From the NCBI GenBank assembly GCA_029547705.1, contig JAKPOU010000002.1, positions 1 through 42,138 on the forward strand: DNA of 42,138 bases, given 5' to 3'. Numbering within the stretch: the first letter of the stretch is position 1; the number at the start of each line of letters is the position of its first letter. The translations under genes were made by a program, and so were the position numbers. This DNA is from Bacteroidota bacterium (GTDB lineage Bacteria; Bacteroidota; Bacteroidia; Bacteroidales; VadinHA17). Shown here in pieces: positions 26,449 to 34,856 of the stretch. The notes below the pieces were generated by a model. The model did not search any database, had not been told where the DNA came from, and worked only from the letters and a program-made list of their open reading frames with translations.

Positions 26449-27519
26449 ATGAGAAAGATTCTCAGGCATTCACTGGCCCTGTTCCTTCTTTCAGGCCTGA
26501 TAATATCCTTAGCGGGACAAATTAAATCTCCTGCGGCCGACCTTCTGGTTCACAGAAACCGTTCAGGCAGGATTAAAACCATCAGGTCGGAACGGCAGTG
26601 GGAAAAGCAGCGGAAGAATATACTTGAAAATATGCAGGATGTAATGGGTCCATTGCCCGCCATTGCGGCAAAAGTGTCACCGGAGCCGGAAATCACAGAA
26701 GAATTCAGTAAAGATGGAATAAGATTCAGGAAAATCCTTTTTGCTTCAGAAAAAGATGACCGGGTTCCGGCATATTTACTGATTCCCGAAGATATTTCCG
26801 GACCTGTCCCCGGCATCCTTTGCCTGCACCAGACAATCGTTGCGGGTAAAGCCGAACCTGCAGGCCTTGCTGGCAATCCAAACCTTCACTATGCCCTTGA
26901 ACTGGCCAGACGCGGATATGTGACCCTTGCACCCGACTATCCCAATTTCGGGGATTATGAATATGATCCTTACCGTAATGGCTATCAAAGCGCCACCATG
27001 AAAGGGATATGGAACCATATGGCTGCAGTGGATCTTCTGCAGTCGCTGCCTGAAGTTGATCCCGGCCGGATAGGTTGTATCGGGCATTCACTGGGAGGAC
27101 ACAATACTCTTTTTCTTGCCGCATTCGACAAACGTATCCGGGCAGCAGTCACCAGCTGCGGTTTCAACAGTTTCCGCAAATATTACGGTGGCGACCTCAG
27201 CGGATGGAGCCATAAGGGATACATGCCCAGAATAGCAACGGTCTATGACAAAAATCCCGACAGGATGCCTTTTGATTTTCCGGAGGTCCTGGCAGCAATA
27301 TCCCCACGGGCTGTATTTATCAGTGCCCCTCTCCACGACAGTAATTTTGAGGTATCAGGAGTCTGGGACTGTGTTAATGCTGCAATGCCTGTATATGAAC
27401 TGCTGAATGCATCAGGGAATATTATCATGATCAATCCGGATGCCCCGCATGATTTCCCTGATGAGGCAAGACAGGCTGCCTATGAATTTCTGGATGAAAA
27501 ATTAAAAAACGGATCATAG
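26449..27519 (+). CDS. Secreted dienelactone-hydrolase-like esterase
   Basis: A 356-residue exported alpha/beta hydrolase with a signal peptide ending near LAGQ. It carries the strand-oxyanion region PGILCLHQT, YVTLAPDYPNFGDYE, and the nucleophile elbow GCIGHSLGG with Ser214. A late Asp-containing segment SAPLHDSNF and His in PDAPHDFP complete a plausible triad. It belongs to the same broad esterase group as its upstream neighbour. The protein ends naturally at YEFLDEKLKNGS and a TAG stop. The same reading frame stays open for 46 codons after that stop and encodes an acidic, Pro-rich hexapeptide repeat, described as a separate feature. Cleavage of an acyl or lactone ester of the glycan is the likely role, from family and context. 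Confidence 0.85.
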   Translation: MRKILRHSLALFLLSGLIISLAGQIKSPAADLLVHRNRSGRIKTIRSERQWEKQRKNILENMQDVMGPLPAIAAKVSPEPEITEEFSKDGIRFRKILFASEKDDRVPAYLLIPEDISGPVPGILCLHQTIVAGKAEPAGLAGNPNLHYALELARRGYVTLAPDYPNFGDYEYDPYRNGYQSATMKGIWNHMAAVDLLQSLPEVDPGRIGCIGHSLGGHNTLFLAAFDKRIRAAVTSCGFNSFRKYYGGDLSGWSHKGYMPRIATVYDKNPDRMPFDFPEVLAAISPRAVFISAPLHDSNFEVSGVWDCVNAAMPVYELLNASGNIIMINPDAPHDFPDEARQAAYEFLDEKLKNGS

Positions 27520-27657
27520 AATGACCCTGCACCGGATAATGACCCGGAACCAGAGAATGACCATTCACCGGATAATGACCCGGAACCAGAGAATGACCCT
27601 GCACCGGATGATGGCTCGCAGCCAGAAACCGGACCCGTACCGGTATATAAACCGGTG
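27520..27657 (+). repeat. 18/36-base coding-compatible minisatellite after an amber stop
   Basis: Two 36-base units (27520-27555 and 27556-27591) and a diverged third (27592-27627), each built from two 18-base halves. In the frame of the upstream esterase, directly after its TAG, they read NDPAPD, NDPEPE, NDHSPD, NDPEPE, NDPAPD, DGSQPE, then a short PV-rich end before a TAG at 27658. A second frame gives basic repeats beginning with ATG at 27521. The period is a multiple of three, so all frames stay open. The unit may be a former linker, a readthrough tail, or a non-coding minisatellite. Confidence 0.9.
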
Positions 27658-27685
27658 TAGAAAAACGACCCTGCATCAGGGGAAA

Positions 27686-30577
27686 ATGATAATAAATTTA
27701 CTGCTAATATGTCTGTACCTGCTTTCCCTGACGGGAGGATGCACCTCAGACCACGGAAAGCCGGTTGTCATCGGGAATGATCATTTCAGCTGGGAAATAA
27801 GTCGGGAAGGCAGGAATCTGCATTTTACCGACAGGCACAGCAATATTGACTGGCTTTCCGATGATTCTGCATCATTCTGTGCTTCGGTTGTCAGCAATGG
27901 TGTAACACATCATATCAGCTCCCTTGAATCCAAAGGAAAACGTATCATTATGACTTTCGGATCGGCCGGCATACAGGCCGAGATAAAGATTACAGGAAAG
28001 AAAAGGGACTGGATAGGAATGCGTGTTGAAAAAATAACAGGGGAAGCAGAATCACTCAACTTCATCAATATTCCATTAAGGCTGGAGGCCATGCCTGATG
28101 AACAGTTTGCAGCCTGCGTGCTTTCAATGAATCTTTTCACTCATGTTGAGCAGCTGCCTGCCCTGCAGAGTCATCTCCGGGCAGAATGCCATTCCCGCTT
28201 TGGCATGGAAGGAGCTGAGATATCAGTGCTGGGCGTTCCAATGGACAGGATATTACCCGTAATAAGAGAAATAATGAGGGATGCGAAGGATATACCTTTC
28301 TCGGATAAGGGAGGGGCTTTCGCACAGCTGGAGAAAGAAGGATACGGATCCTATCTGATGGACTTCGGAAGTCTTACAGAAGAAAGCGTTGACGAAATAA
28401 TCGATCAATGCAACAGTCTTGGCTTCAACCAGGTGACCTTGCACGGAGGAAATTTTTTCAGGCACGGCGAATTTGAACCTGAGCGTTCCAAATGGCCGGA
28501 TGGGTGGAAAAGTCTTAAAAGGATAAACGACAGGCTGCACGAAGCAGGAATATCATCTATTCTTCTTACATACACTTTCTTTATAGATAAAAGCTCGGTA
28601 CATGTTAGTCCTTCTGCGAGTGAGGACCTGGATTATTTCAGCTCCTTCACACTGGCTGAACCCATTGACCGTGATGACACTGAAATAGTTGTCAGGGAAT
28701 CAACTGCCGGCATATCCCCGGTAACGGGGTTTTTTGTCCGCAACAGCAATTCACTGAGAATAAACGGTGAGATAATAGAATTTACGGGAGTAAGCTCCTC
28801 ACCGCCCTGGAAATTCACAGGATGCAGGCGCGGAGCCTGTAACACAACCGTGTCTGCTCATGAGGCAGGAGAAAAGGCATATCATCTGAAAGAAATGTTT
28901 GGCCTGTTCATTCCCGGACCCGAAACCGGGTTGTTCAGCCATATAGCACAGCGGACAGCCGAAATGGTTGATTCGTGTGGTTTTGACGGAATCTATTTTG
29001 ACGCCATCGACGGCAATGACCTTCTCGGAGGCAGGGAAAATTCCTGGTATTACGGAACAAAATTCGTTTTTGAAGTAGCCCGACACCTGAAAAAGCCGGT
29101 GGGAATGGAAATGTGCGACATGCCTCACCATTACTGGCATTACAGCTCCCGCAGGCAGGCATGGGACCGGCCGGTAAGGGGATATAAAAGGTTTATTGAT
29201 ATTCACCTGGCTGCAATTAAATCGGATGATCACCGTCACGGGGAATGGATGGGCCATAGTCCGGAAATAAACAGGCTGGCAGCTGCTGAAAACGGCAAAC
29301 TGCTTCTACCCCTTCATCTGGGCTGGTGGGCCAATTACACCTGGAATCCCCCGCAGGTTGAACCCACCTTCCCTGATGACGTGGAATACCTGTGCTGCAA
29401 GATGACAGGCAACAATGCAGGGCTGTCAATGCTTGGCGGTGCCGACACGGGAAACCTGAACGCTTATCCGCTGTTCGCCAGGCTTGTCCCCTTAATCAGA
29501 CAGTATGAAGAATTGCGCCACAGAAATTATTTCAGTGATTCAGTAAAGGCTCTTCTCCGGCAGCCCGGAAAGGAGTTCAGCCTTTTCCGTGACAATGACG
29601 GTAAGTGGAGATTCAAACCCGTTTCATATCAGAGGCATAAAATAGCCGGCACCGGTCATCCAACAGCAAAATGGCAGGTAAACAATGAATTTGAAGAACA
29701 GCCCCTGAAACTGAGAATAGAAGTTCTCATGTCGGTCACTCCCTATGACGGCAGTGAAAATATTATGCTTTCCGGCCTGCCGGAAGATACAGCTTTCGTG
29801 ATAAAGGAAAGTGCAAAAGGTGTTACAGGCCGGATCATACCATCTTTCGGGCACAGAGCCGGAGACGGTTCAGGTATTGCCCTGGCTGCACATAATTCCG
29901 GACAAGTTCCCCGGGAGGGAGCATGGCTGAAAGCGGAAAAAAGATTTGAACCGGCACTGAATCTCGAAAAGAACAAAGGACTGGGTGTGTGGATCAAAGG
30001 GGATTCCTGCGGGGCATTGCTGAACCTTCGTACCGAAAGCCCCAATCATGTATCCATGGGTGCACGTGGCGACCATTTTATCAAAATTGATTTCAGGGGA
30101 TGGAGATATTTTGAACTGGTTGAAATCGAATCATCGGAATTCAACAACTATATCTGGCCCGATGAATATTTCAATGTGTATAACTCCTATTTCTATACGG
30201 TTCATTTTGATAATATCGACAAGCTTCAGCTATGGTATAACAACCTTCCGGCAGGAAAGGAAGTTGAATGTGTCATTGGCCCGGTAAAGGCACTTCCGCT
30301 GGTCCCGGTAACCATCCATGACCCGGTAATCAGAGCAGATGAGGAAAGCATTCAGTTTCCCGTAAAGCTGGAATCAGGAATGTACCTGGAGTTTAATTCA
30401 TTGGAGGATTGTAAAGTTTATGGTTCACGGGGAGAACTGATCAGTGAGGTCAGGATGAAAGGCGAAGTCCCGCTTCTGAGAAAAGGGCTGAATGACATAT
30501 CATTCGGTTGCAGGGGAACAAAGGATATCAGTTCCCGGGTTCAGGTTACGGTCATAACTGAAGGCAATGCTATATAA
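27686..30577 (+). CDS. Large TIM-barrel lipoprotein, glycoside-hydrolase-like, family unassigned
   Basis: A 963-residue protein with lipoprotein signal MIINLLLICLYLLSLTGGC (Cys19). An upstream ATG at 27521 is in frame but would translate the minisatellite as a basic leader, so I chose 27686. An N-terminal beta-sandwich (about 25-200) precedes a TIM barrel (about 215-620) with SYLMDFGS, FNQVTLHGGNFF, SSILLTYTFF, and the candidate catalytic strand FDGIYFDAIDGND (Asp434, Asp439, Asp442). Later strands hold VGMEMCDMPHHYW and LLPLHLGWW. A beta-rich insertion (about 322-397) contains IEFTGVSS and CRRGACNTTVSAHEAG, resembling an RG-GT-H-G module seen in phage and surface proteins. The C-terminal third is beta-rich, possibly carbohydrate-binding. 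The arrangement recalls alpha-galactosidase-type clans, but I cannot name a GH family. Confidence 0.75.
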   Translation: MIINLLLICLYLLSLTGGCTSDHGKPVVIGNDHFSWEISREGRNLHFTDRHSNIDWLSDDSASFCASVVSNGVTHHISSLESKGKRIIMTFGSAGIQAEIKITGKKRDWIGMRVEKITGEAESLNFINIPLRLEAMPDEQFAACVLSMNLFTHVEQLPALQSHLRAECHSRFGMEGAEISVLGVPMDRILPVIREIMRDAKDIPFSDKGGAFAQLEKEGYGSYLMDFGSLTEESVDEIIDQCNSLGFNQVTLHGGNFFRHGEFEPERSKWPDGWKSLKRINDRLHEAGISSILLTYTFFIDKSSVHVSPSASEDLDYFSSFTLAEPIDRDDTEIVVRESTAGISPVTGFFVRNSNSLRINGEIIEFTGVSSSPPWKFTGCRRGACNTTVSAHEAGEKAYHLKEMFGLFIPGPETGLFSHIAQRTAEMVDSCGFDGIYFDAIDGNDLLGGRENSWYYGTKFVFEVARHLKKPVGMEMCDMPHHYWHYSSRRQAWDRPVRGYKRFIDIHLAAIKSDDHRHGEWMGHSPEINRLAAAENGKLLLPLHLGWWANYTWNPPQVEPTFPDDVEYLCCKMTGNNAGLSMLGGADTGNLNAYPLFARLVPLIRQYEELRHRNYFSDSVKALLRQPGKEFSLFRDNDGKWRFKPVSYQRHKIAGTGHPTAKWQVNNEFEEQPLKLRIEVLMSVTPYDGSENIMLSGLPEDTAFVIKESAKGVTGRIIPSFGHRAGDGSGIALAAHNSGQVPREGAWLKAEKRFEPALNLEKNKGLGVWIKGDSCGALLNLRTESPNHVSMGARGDHFIKIDFRGWRYFELVEIESSEFNNYIWPDEYFNVYNSYFYTVHFDNIDKLQLWYNNLPAGKEVECVIGPVKALPLVPVTIHDPVIRADEESIQFPVKLESGMYLEFNSLEDCKVYGSRGELISEVRMKGEVPLLRKGLNDISFGCRGTKDISSRVQVTVITEGNAI

Positions 30578-30640
30578 TCACAGTATAAGATTATTTGATG
30601 CTACATAATCACCTCAATCCATAAAATCCACCGCAAACCC

Positions 30641-31963
30641 ATGAAAAAAACAGCATCCATGAAAACAAGAATCAAAGCCATGAAAAACCGGATTACACCT
30701 TCTGACGATTCATTTCCTGAAAAATCCGGTCCCCCAGAATCCCCAGGAAAAGCTATTCCCAGGCGTTCTTTTCTCAGGAAAGCGGGAATTGCTGCGGCTG
30801 CACTGGGTTTTCACCAGTATGCCTGTTCCCCGGGCAGAAAAAGCGTCCGGACACCGGAGGTGCCGCCTCCCGTTCAGGGATTTGAAAGAAGTCCTGAGCA
30901 GGACCGTTCACGTGACTGGATTCCTGTATCAGACAGGAAAATCCGGGTCGGAATAATCGGCTATGGTGTTTGCAGATTCGGAGCCGATTTCGGATTCCAG
31001 AACCATCCGAATGTAGAAGTGGTTGCCGTCAGCGACCTCTTTCCCGACAGGTGTGCTGCTCTTGCCAGGGCATGCCGCTGTTCAAAAACCTATCCTTCCC
31101 TTGAAGAACTGGTGAAAGATGACGGGATAGAGGCAGTATTCGTGGCGACTGATGCCCCGGGCCATGCCTCTCATGTAATTGATGCCCTGCGCCACGGGAA
31201 GCATGTTGCCTGTGCAGTGCCCGCCGTTTTCGGGTCGCTTGAGGATGCGGACAGATTGTTTGAAGAAGTTAAATCGAGCGGACTGAAATATATGATGTTC
31301 GAAACTTCCTGCTACAGGCAGGACAACTATTCAATGCAGCATATCTACAGGGCCGGGGGATTCGGAGAGCTGGTCTATTCGGAAGGCGAATACTTTCACT
31401 ACATGGAACAACCCATTGATTCATACAGGGGATGGCGGATCGGTCTGCCGCCGCAATGGTATCCCACACATTCCAATGCATACCATATTGCCGTCACCGG
31501 AGGATCATTCACAGAAGTGTCATGCATGGGAGTCCGAAGTATACTGGATCATCTTAAACCGGAAAACAATGCATATAGAAATCCCTTCGGAACCGAGATC
31601 GCCCAGTTCAGAACCAGCGAAGGCGGAGTTGCAAGAATGGGAGTTAGCTGGGACAGTCCGGGTGATGAAGGAGAAAGAGGCAGAATACGCGGACAGCTCG
31701 GCTCCTTCTATGGAAAATATGAGGGTCTGGCAACAACTCTTCCGGATACTGAAAGGCCGTCCCTTCCCCCTGGTGTTCCGGCAGGCGGACACGGAGGCTC
31801 ACATGGCAATCTGATGAATGAATTCGTGATGTCAATAATTGAAGACCGCAAACCCCTGGTTGACATTGCCATGGCACTGAATATGACCGTTGCGGGAATA
31901 GTGGCCCATAATTCCGCATTAAAAGACGGCGAACTGATGAAGATTCCGCAGTACAGGCTCTAA
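30641..31963 (+). CDS. Tat-exported Gfo/Idh/MocA-family oxidoreductase
   Basis: A 440-residue NAD(P)-dependent oxidoreductase-type protein. The Tat motif RRSFLRKAG (Arg41-Arg42) comes after an unusually long basic n-region, and three possible ATG starts (30641, 30659, 30680) are in frame. The Rossmann motif VGIIGYGVCRFG begins near residue 104. At the position of the usual E-K-P motif it reads A192-V193-P194 (HVACAVPAV), so the Lys normally linked to catalysis is missing. The C-terminal domain has ETSCYRQDN, WYPTHSNAYH and GGHGGSHGNLMNEF. Some homologues, including GH109 N-acetylgalactosaminidases, use bound NAD for retaining glycoside cleavage, so a hydrolase role is possible. It follows the large TIM-barrel gene by 63 bases. 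Function beyond the family is unknown. Confidence 0.85.
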   Translation: MKKTASMKTRIKAMKNRITPSDDSFPEKSGPPESPGKAIPRRSFLRKAGIAAAALGFHQYACSPGRKSVRTPEVPPPVQGFERSPEQDRSRDWIPVSDRKIRVGIIGYGVCRFGADFGFQNHPNVEVVAVSDLFPDRCAALARACRCSKTYPSLEELVKDDGIEAVFVATDAPGHASHVIDALRHGKHVACAVPAVFGSLEDADRLFEEVKSSGLKYMMFETSCYRQDNYSMQHIYRAGGFGELVYSEGEYFHYMEQPIDSYRGWRIGLPPQWYPTHSNAYHIAVTGGSFTEVSCMGVRSILDHLKPENNAYRNPFGTEIAQFRTSEGGVARMGVSWDSPGDEGERGRIRGQLGSFYGKYEGLATTLPDTERPSLPPGVPAGGHGGSHGNLMNEFVMSIIEDRKPLVDIAMALNMTVAGIVAHNSALKDGELMKIPQYRL

Positions 31964-32008
31964 GGCCCTGTTCGCGGCTAAGCCAGGATATAACTGCCGG
32001 TATCTTAA

Positions 32009-33073
32009 CAGCGGGTCATCCTGAGCTATTCCCATACCCATTCCGGTCCGGAACTGGTGAGTGCCCCAGAAGAATATCAGGGAAGAAAAGACACAAGCGG
32101 TCCGTTCTCACCTGCGGAAAGGGAGAAAATAATCAGCTATTCCCGCGATCTGGAAGATAAAATCGTGAAACTGACGGGCGAAGCATTGAATTCCATGACA
32201 GCCGTAAAAATCTTTTCCGGACAGGGTATTGCACGTTTTGCCGTAAACCGGAGGATAAACCGTGAGAGAACCACTGTAAATGAACTTGCCTTTGAACTGG
32301 AGGGCCCTGTTGATCATTCCGTACCGGTAATAAAGGTGGAAAAAGCATCAGGGCAATTACTGGCAGTTGTCTTTGGATATGCCTGCCACAACACGACATT
32401 AAGCTTCTATCAGATCTCCGGGGACTATGCCGGGTTTGCACAGACCGAACTGGAAAAGACATATCCCGGAGCCACTGCAATGTTCTTTGCCGGCTGCGGG
32501 GCGGACCAGAATCCCCTGCCGCGCAGAACGGTTTCCTATGCCATACAATATGGGAAAACTCTTGCAGCAGCCGTGGAAACAGTGCTGAGTGAACCAATGA
32601 AAGAATTGTCATCCGCTATTGAAACGAAATACTCAGAAATTGAACTGGGGTTTTCCGATCCTCCCCCCACCAGGAATGATCTGCTGCAGGCATTGCCAAA
32701 ACTGGCTGCAACAAGCTACCCCGGTCCCGGCAAGGCTGAAAATCTCCTGTACAGGCTCGGACAGGGCGAAAAACTTAAATCGTCTTATGACTATCCTGTT
32801 CAGTTCTGGCGTCTGGGTGAGCAGAAGCTGGTGATTCTTGCAAGTGAAGTGGTGGTTGATTACTCGGTCAGATTAAAGGAGATACTTGGCAGCGATACCT
32901 TCATAATGGCATATGCCAACGAGGGCATGGGCTATATTCCTTCTGCAAGAGTATTGAGGGAAGGTGATTACGAAGCTGAAATATGTCCGAATTTTTCAGG
33001 AACATGGGCAGCGGATATTGAAATGAAAATTATATCCGGAGTAATGGAGCTGGCCGGACAAGCAGGAAAATAA
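32009..33073 (+). pseudogene. N-terminally truncated neutral-ceramidase-like gene
   Basis: The open frame starts after a stop at 32006-32008 and reads QRVILSYSHTHSGPELV before any start codon. HTHSGP is the conserved zinc-site motif of the neutral/alkaline ceramidase family (PF04734), so the coding homology begins well upstream of the first possible start (GTG at 32057). The following segments fit that family: YACHNTTLS, SGDYAGFAQTELE, FFAGCGADQNP and FIMAYANEGMGYIPS. A further short stretch in another frame (LSQDITAGIL, about 31978-32007) may be another remnant, implying a frameshift or deletion. About 100-130 residues, including the signal peptide, are missing. It directly follows the Gfo/Idh/MocA gene by about 45 bases. 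Family members cleave amide bonds of ceramide or related lipids; this copy is probably inactive. Confidence 0.8.
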
Positions 33074-33088
33074 TCCGCTTTTCCCGGC

Positions 33089-33243
33089 TTGCTTCAACCT
33101 GGCGATACCGGGATATTTTACCGGTCTGCATACCGGCACAGCGAAGCCCCTGAAGGGTATTCACGTTGGTCGCTTCGTCTTCTTGCTGATAAAATGGTTG
33201 AGATAAAATACATCGACAACATTTCTCATGAAACCGTACGTCG
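33089..33243 (+). mobile_element. Remnant of an IS630-family transposase
   Basis: In one frame this stretch encodes SEAPEGYSRWSLRLLADKM followed by VEIKYIDNISHETVRRV. This is the second helix-turn-helix region of IS630-type transposases (PEG-x-x-RW-x-LRLLA and ISHETVRR). The DDE catalytic domain, the N-terminal domain and inverted repeats are missing, and similarity stops after VRRV. It is a decayed fragment between the broken ceramidase-like gene and the ATPase gene. No terminal repeats or target duplications were seen. Confidence 0.8.
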
Positions 33244-33308
33244 GGTTAGTTGCAGGATGCAGGTATCATTTATCATCCTTCAGGACTTGAAAGAGCTGCA
33301 CGGCTTGT

Positions 33309-34577
33309 TCAATTTATTTTCAGCAGCCATTTCCAGACAGGGGCAATGGTGATTTTAATGCCATTTTCTCTTTTCTCTTCTTCCTGATCCATCGTAAGGA
33401 TCAGGCCTTCTCCCAGATCATGAAATGATGCAGCTTCTATAATCCCATTGATCTCCCTCGCGATATTATCATCATCAAGCTGATAGCAAACCTGTATAAC
33501 CCTGACTACCTTGTTCTTTAAGCTAAGGACGAAATCGCATTCATATTTTTCGCGGTGATAATGAATAGTGTATTTTCTCCTCCTGAGTTCAACATAAACC
33601 AGATTCTCAAGCTTCCTTCCAAGATTATCGGAAGTCTCAAATGACACAAGATTCAGGAAGGCATTATCAATGCAATATATTTTCTTGTTATTTATTATTT
33701 GCTTTTTTAGTGAAGGACTGAATTTTTCAACCTGGAAAAGCAGATAAGAATTCTCCATAAAAGAAATGTAGCTTTTCACCGTATTAACACTGCCAAATCC
33801 AAGATTCGTTTTAAGCTTATTGTAGGAAAACAGCTTCCCCGGATTGCTTAACAGCAGTTTTGCAAGTTCCCGGAAGCTTCTTTCGTCACCGATACCATAT
33901 CTTACTATTATATCCTTTATGAGTATGTCCTCATAAATTTGCTGAATAATTTCCTCCCGCTCAAATCTGAGGTATTCAGGAATACCGCCTTTTACGAAAA
34001 AAATATTGAATTCCTTCCTTAAAAGGGCAGATATTTCCGGTAAATAAAAATCCTTATCTGAAAGCTCTATTTTTCTGAAAACCAAATATTCCCTGAATGA
34101 AAATGGATACAGAACAATATCAATATGCCTTCCGGTAAGCTTTGTTCCGAATTCTCTGCTTAACAATGATGCATTTGACCCTGTCAATATCACTTTGATC
34201 CCCTCACCATGATATCTCCTTATGGCGATCTCCCATTTATCTACATTCTGTATTTCATCAAAGAAAACCACATCAACCTTTTCAGAAAGCTCAAGAAAAG
34301 TCTCGTGAACAGCGCCAAAGTCTTCCGAAGTAAATGACAAAAGCTTTTCATCCTCGAAGTTCAGATACGTTTGTTTTGAAGAAAACAGGTTTTCGTTAAT
34401 CTGCTTCAGCAGAGTAGATTTGCCGGCACGGCGCATTCCGGTAATTATCAGTACATGAGGAGTCGCAGACAGACTGGTTATTTCACCGAGTATTTCCCGG
34501 GGAACCGTCTCTTCATACTTTGTGAAACGCAAATTCTGGGGAATTATGACTTTTTTCAATTGCTCACTGGTCATCAT
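33309..34577 (-). CDS. AAA-family ATP-binding protein with DUF4143-type C-terminus
   Basis: A 422-residue ATPase of the common stand-alone AAA_14/DUF4143 group. Walker A is GMRRAGKST (Lys53 in 47-55), Walker B is VVFFDEIQNV (Asp107-Glu108), and a sensor-like segment VILTGSNASLL follows. The region IDIVLYPFSFREYL is typical of the group. The C-terminal domain includes FGSVNTVKSYISFMENSYLLF (read in two halves, a winged-helix-like segment) and YHREKYECDFVL, resembling a PD-(D/E)xK-type nuclease fold. Such genes are often scattered among accessory regions; their role is not established. It is monocistronic on the minus strand with a candidate -7 box 18 bases upstream, and looks more AT-rich than the glycan locus, consistent with acquisition. 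Confidence 0.9.
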   Translation of the reverse strand: MMTSEQLKKVIIPQNLRFTKYEETVPREILGEITSLSATPHVLIITGMRRAGKSTLLKQINENLFSSKQTYLNFEDEKLLSFTSEDFGAVHETFLELSEKVDVVFFDEIQNVDKWEIAIRRYHGEGIKVILTGSNASLLSREFGTKLTGRHIDIVLYPFSFREYLVFRKIELSDKDFYLPEISALLRKEFNIFFVKGGIPEYLRFEREEIIQQIYEDILIKDIIVRYGIGDERSFRELAKLLLSNPGKLFSYNKLKTNLGFGSVNTVKSYISFMENSYLLFQVEKFSPSLKKQIINNKKIYCIDNAFLNLVSFETSDNLGRKLENLVYVELRRRKYTIHYHREKYECDFVLSLKNKVVRVIQVCYQLDDDNIAREINGIIEAASFHDLGEGLILTMDQEEEKRENGIKITIAPVWKWLLKIN

Positions 34578-34594
34578 AATGCGTGATTAATACA

Positions 34595-34602
34595 CAAAGA
34601 TA
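34595..34602 (-). promoter_or_regulatory. Candidate -7 box of the ATPase gene
   Basis: The minus strand reads TATCTTTG, matching TAnnTTTG, and the predicted start of transcription falls about 10 bases before the start codon at 34577. The surrounding DNA is strongly AT-rich. No clear -33 TTTG element is seen at the expected spacing. Confidence 0.5.
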
Positions 34603-34771
34603 TTATATTTTTCATCCTAAATGAACATTATTTCACTTTTTTACTCATTTAAAATGACAATTAATTAATGTAAAGTGATATCCGCTAAATATGGTGCCAG
34701 CCTGTATCCGGTTTTGGGGTGAAAACGGAAGAACGTTCAGCAGGTAATCAGATCTGATTTTTAAATTATTC

Positions 34772-34794
34772 CGACTTGCACGACCTGCATGACC
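34772..34794 (+). repeat. Nine-base minisatellite, intergenic copy
   Basis: CGACTTGCA, CGACCTGCA and a partial TGACC follow one another. The unit is the same as in the coding tail of the 1103-residue RND permease (38163-38234) and in the spacer at 38040-38056. Confidence 0.75.
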
Positions 34795-34856
34795 TTTATC
34801 TTCGCGTAGGAAAAACCATGTCTGTTTGGGAAAGCTCGGGGCGGTAGTGGCGGAGT

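Noticed and set aside
27520..27627. Possible CRISPR-like repeats
   Set aside because: The units are directly adjacent with no spacers, and no cas genes are present.
27521..27685. An N-terminal extension of the 963-residue lipoprotein starting at the ATG in the minisatellite
   Set aside because: It would put a basic repeat before a clear lipoprotein signal and bury the lipobox at residue 74. The start at 27686 gives a normal signal peptide.
32057..33073. Treating the ceramidase-like frame as an intact gene starting at GTG
   Set aside because: Conserved family sequence, including the HTHSGP motif, lies upstream of that GTG, and there is no signal peptide.
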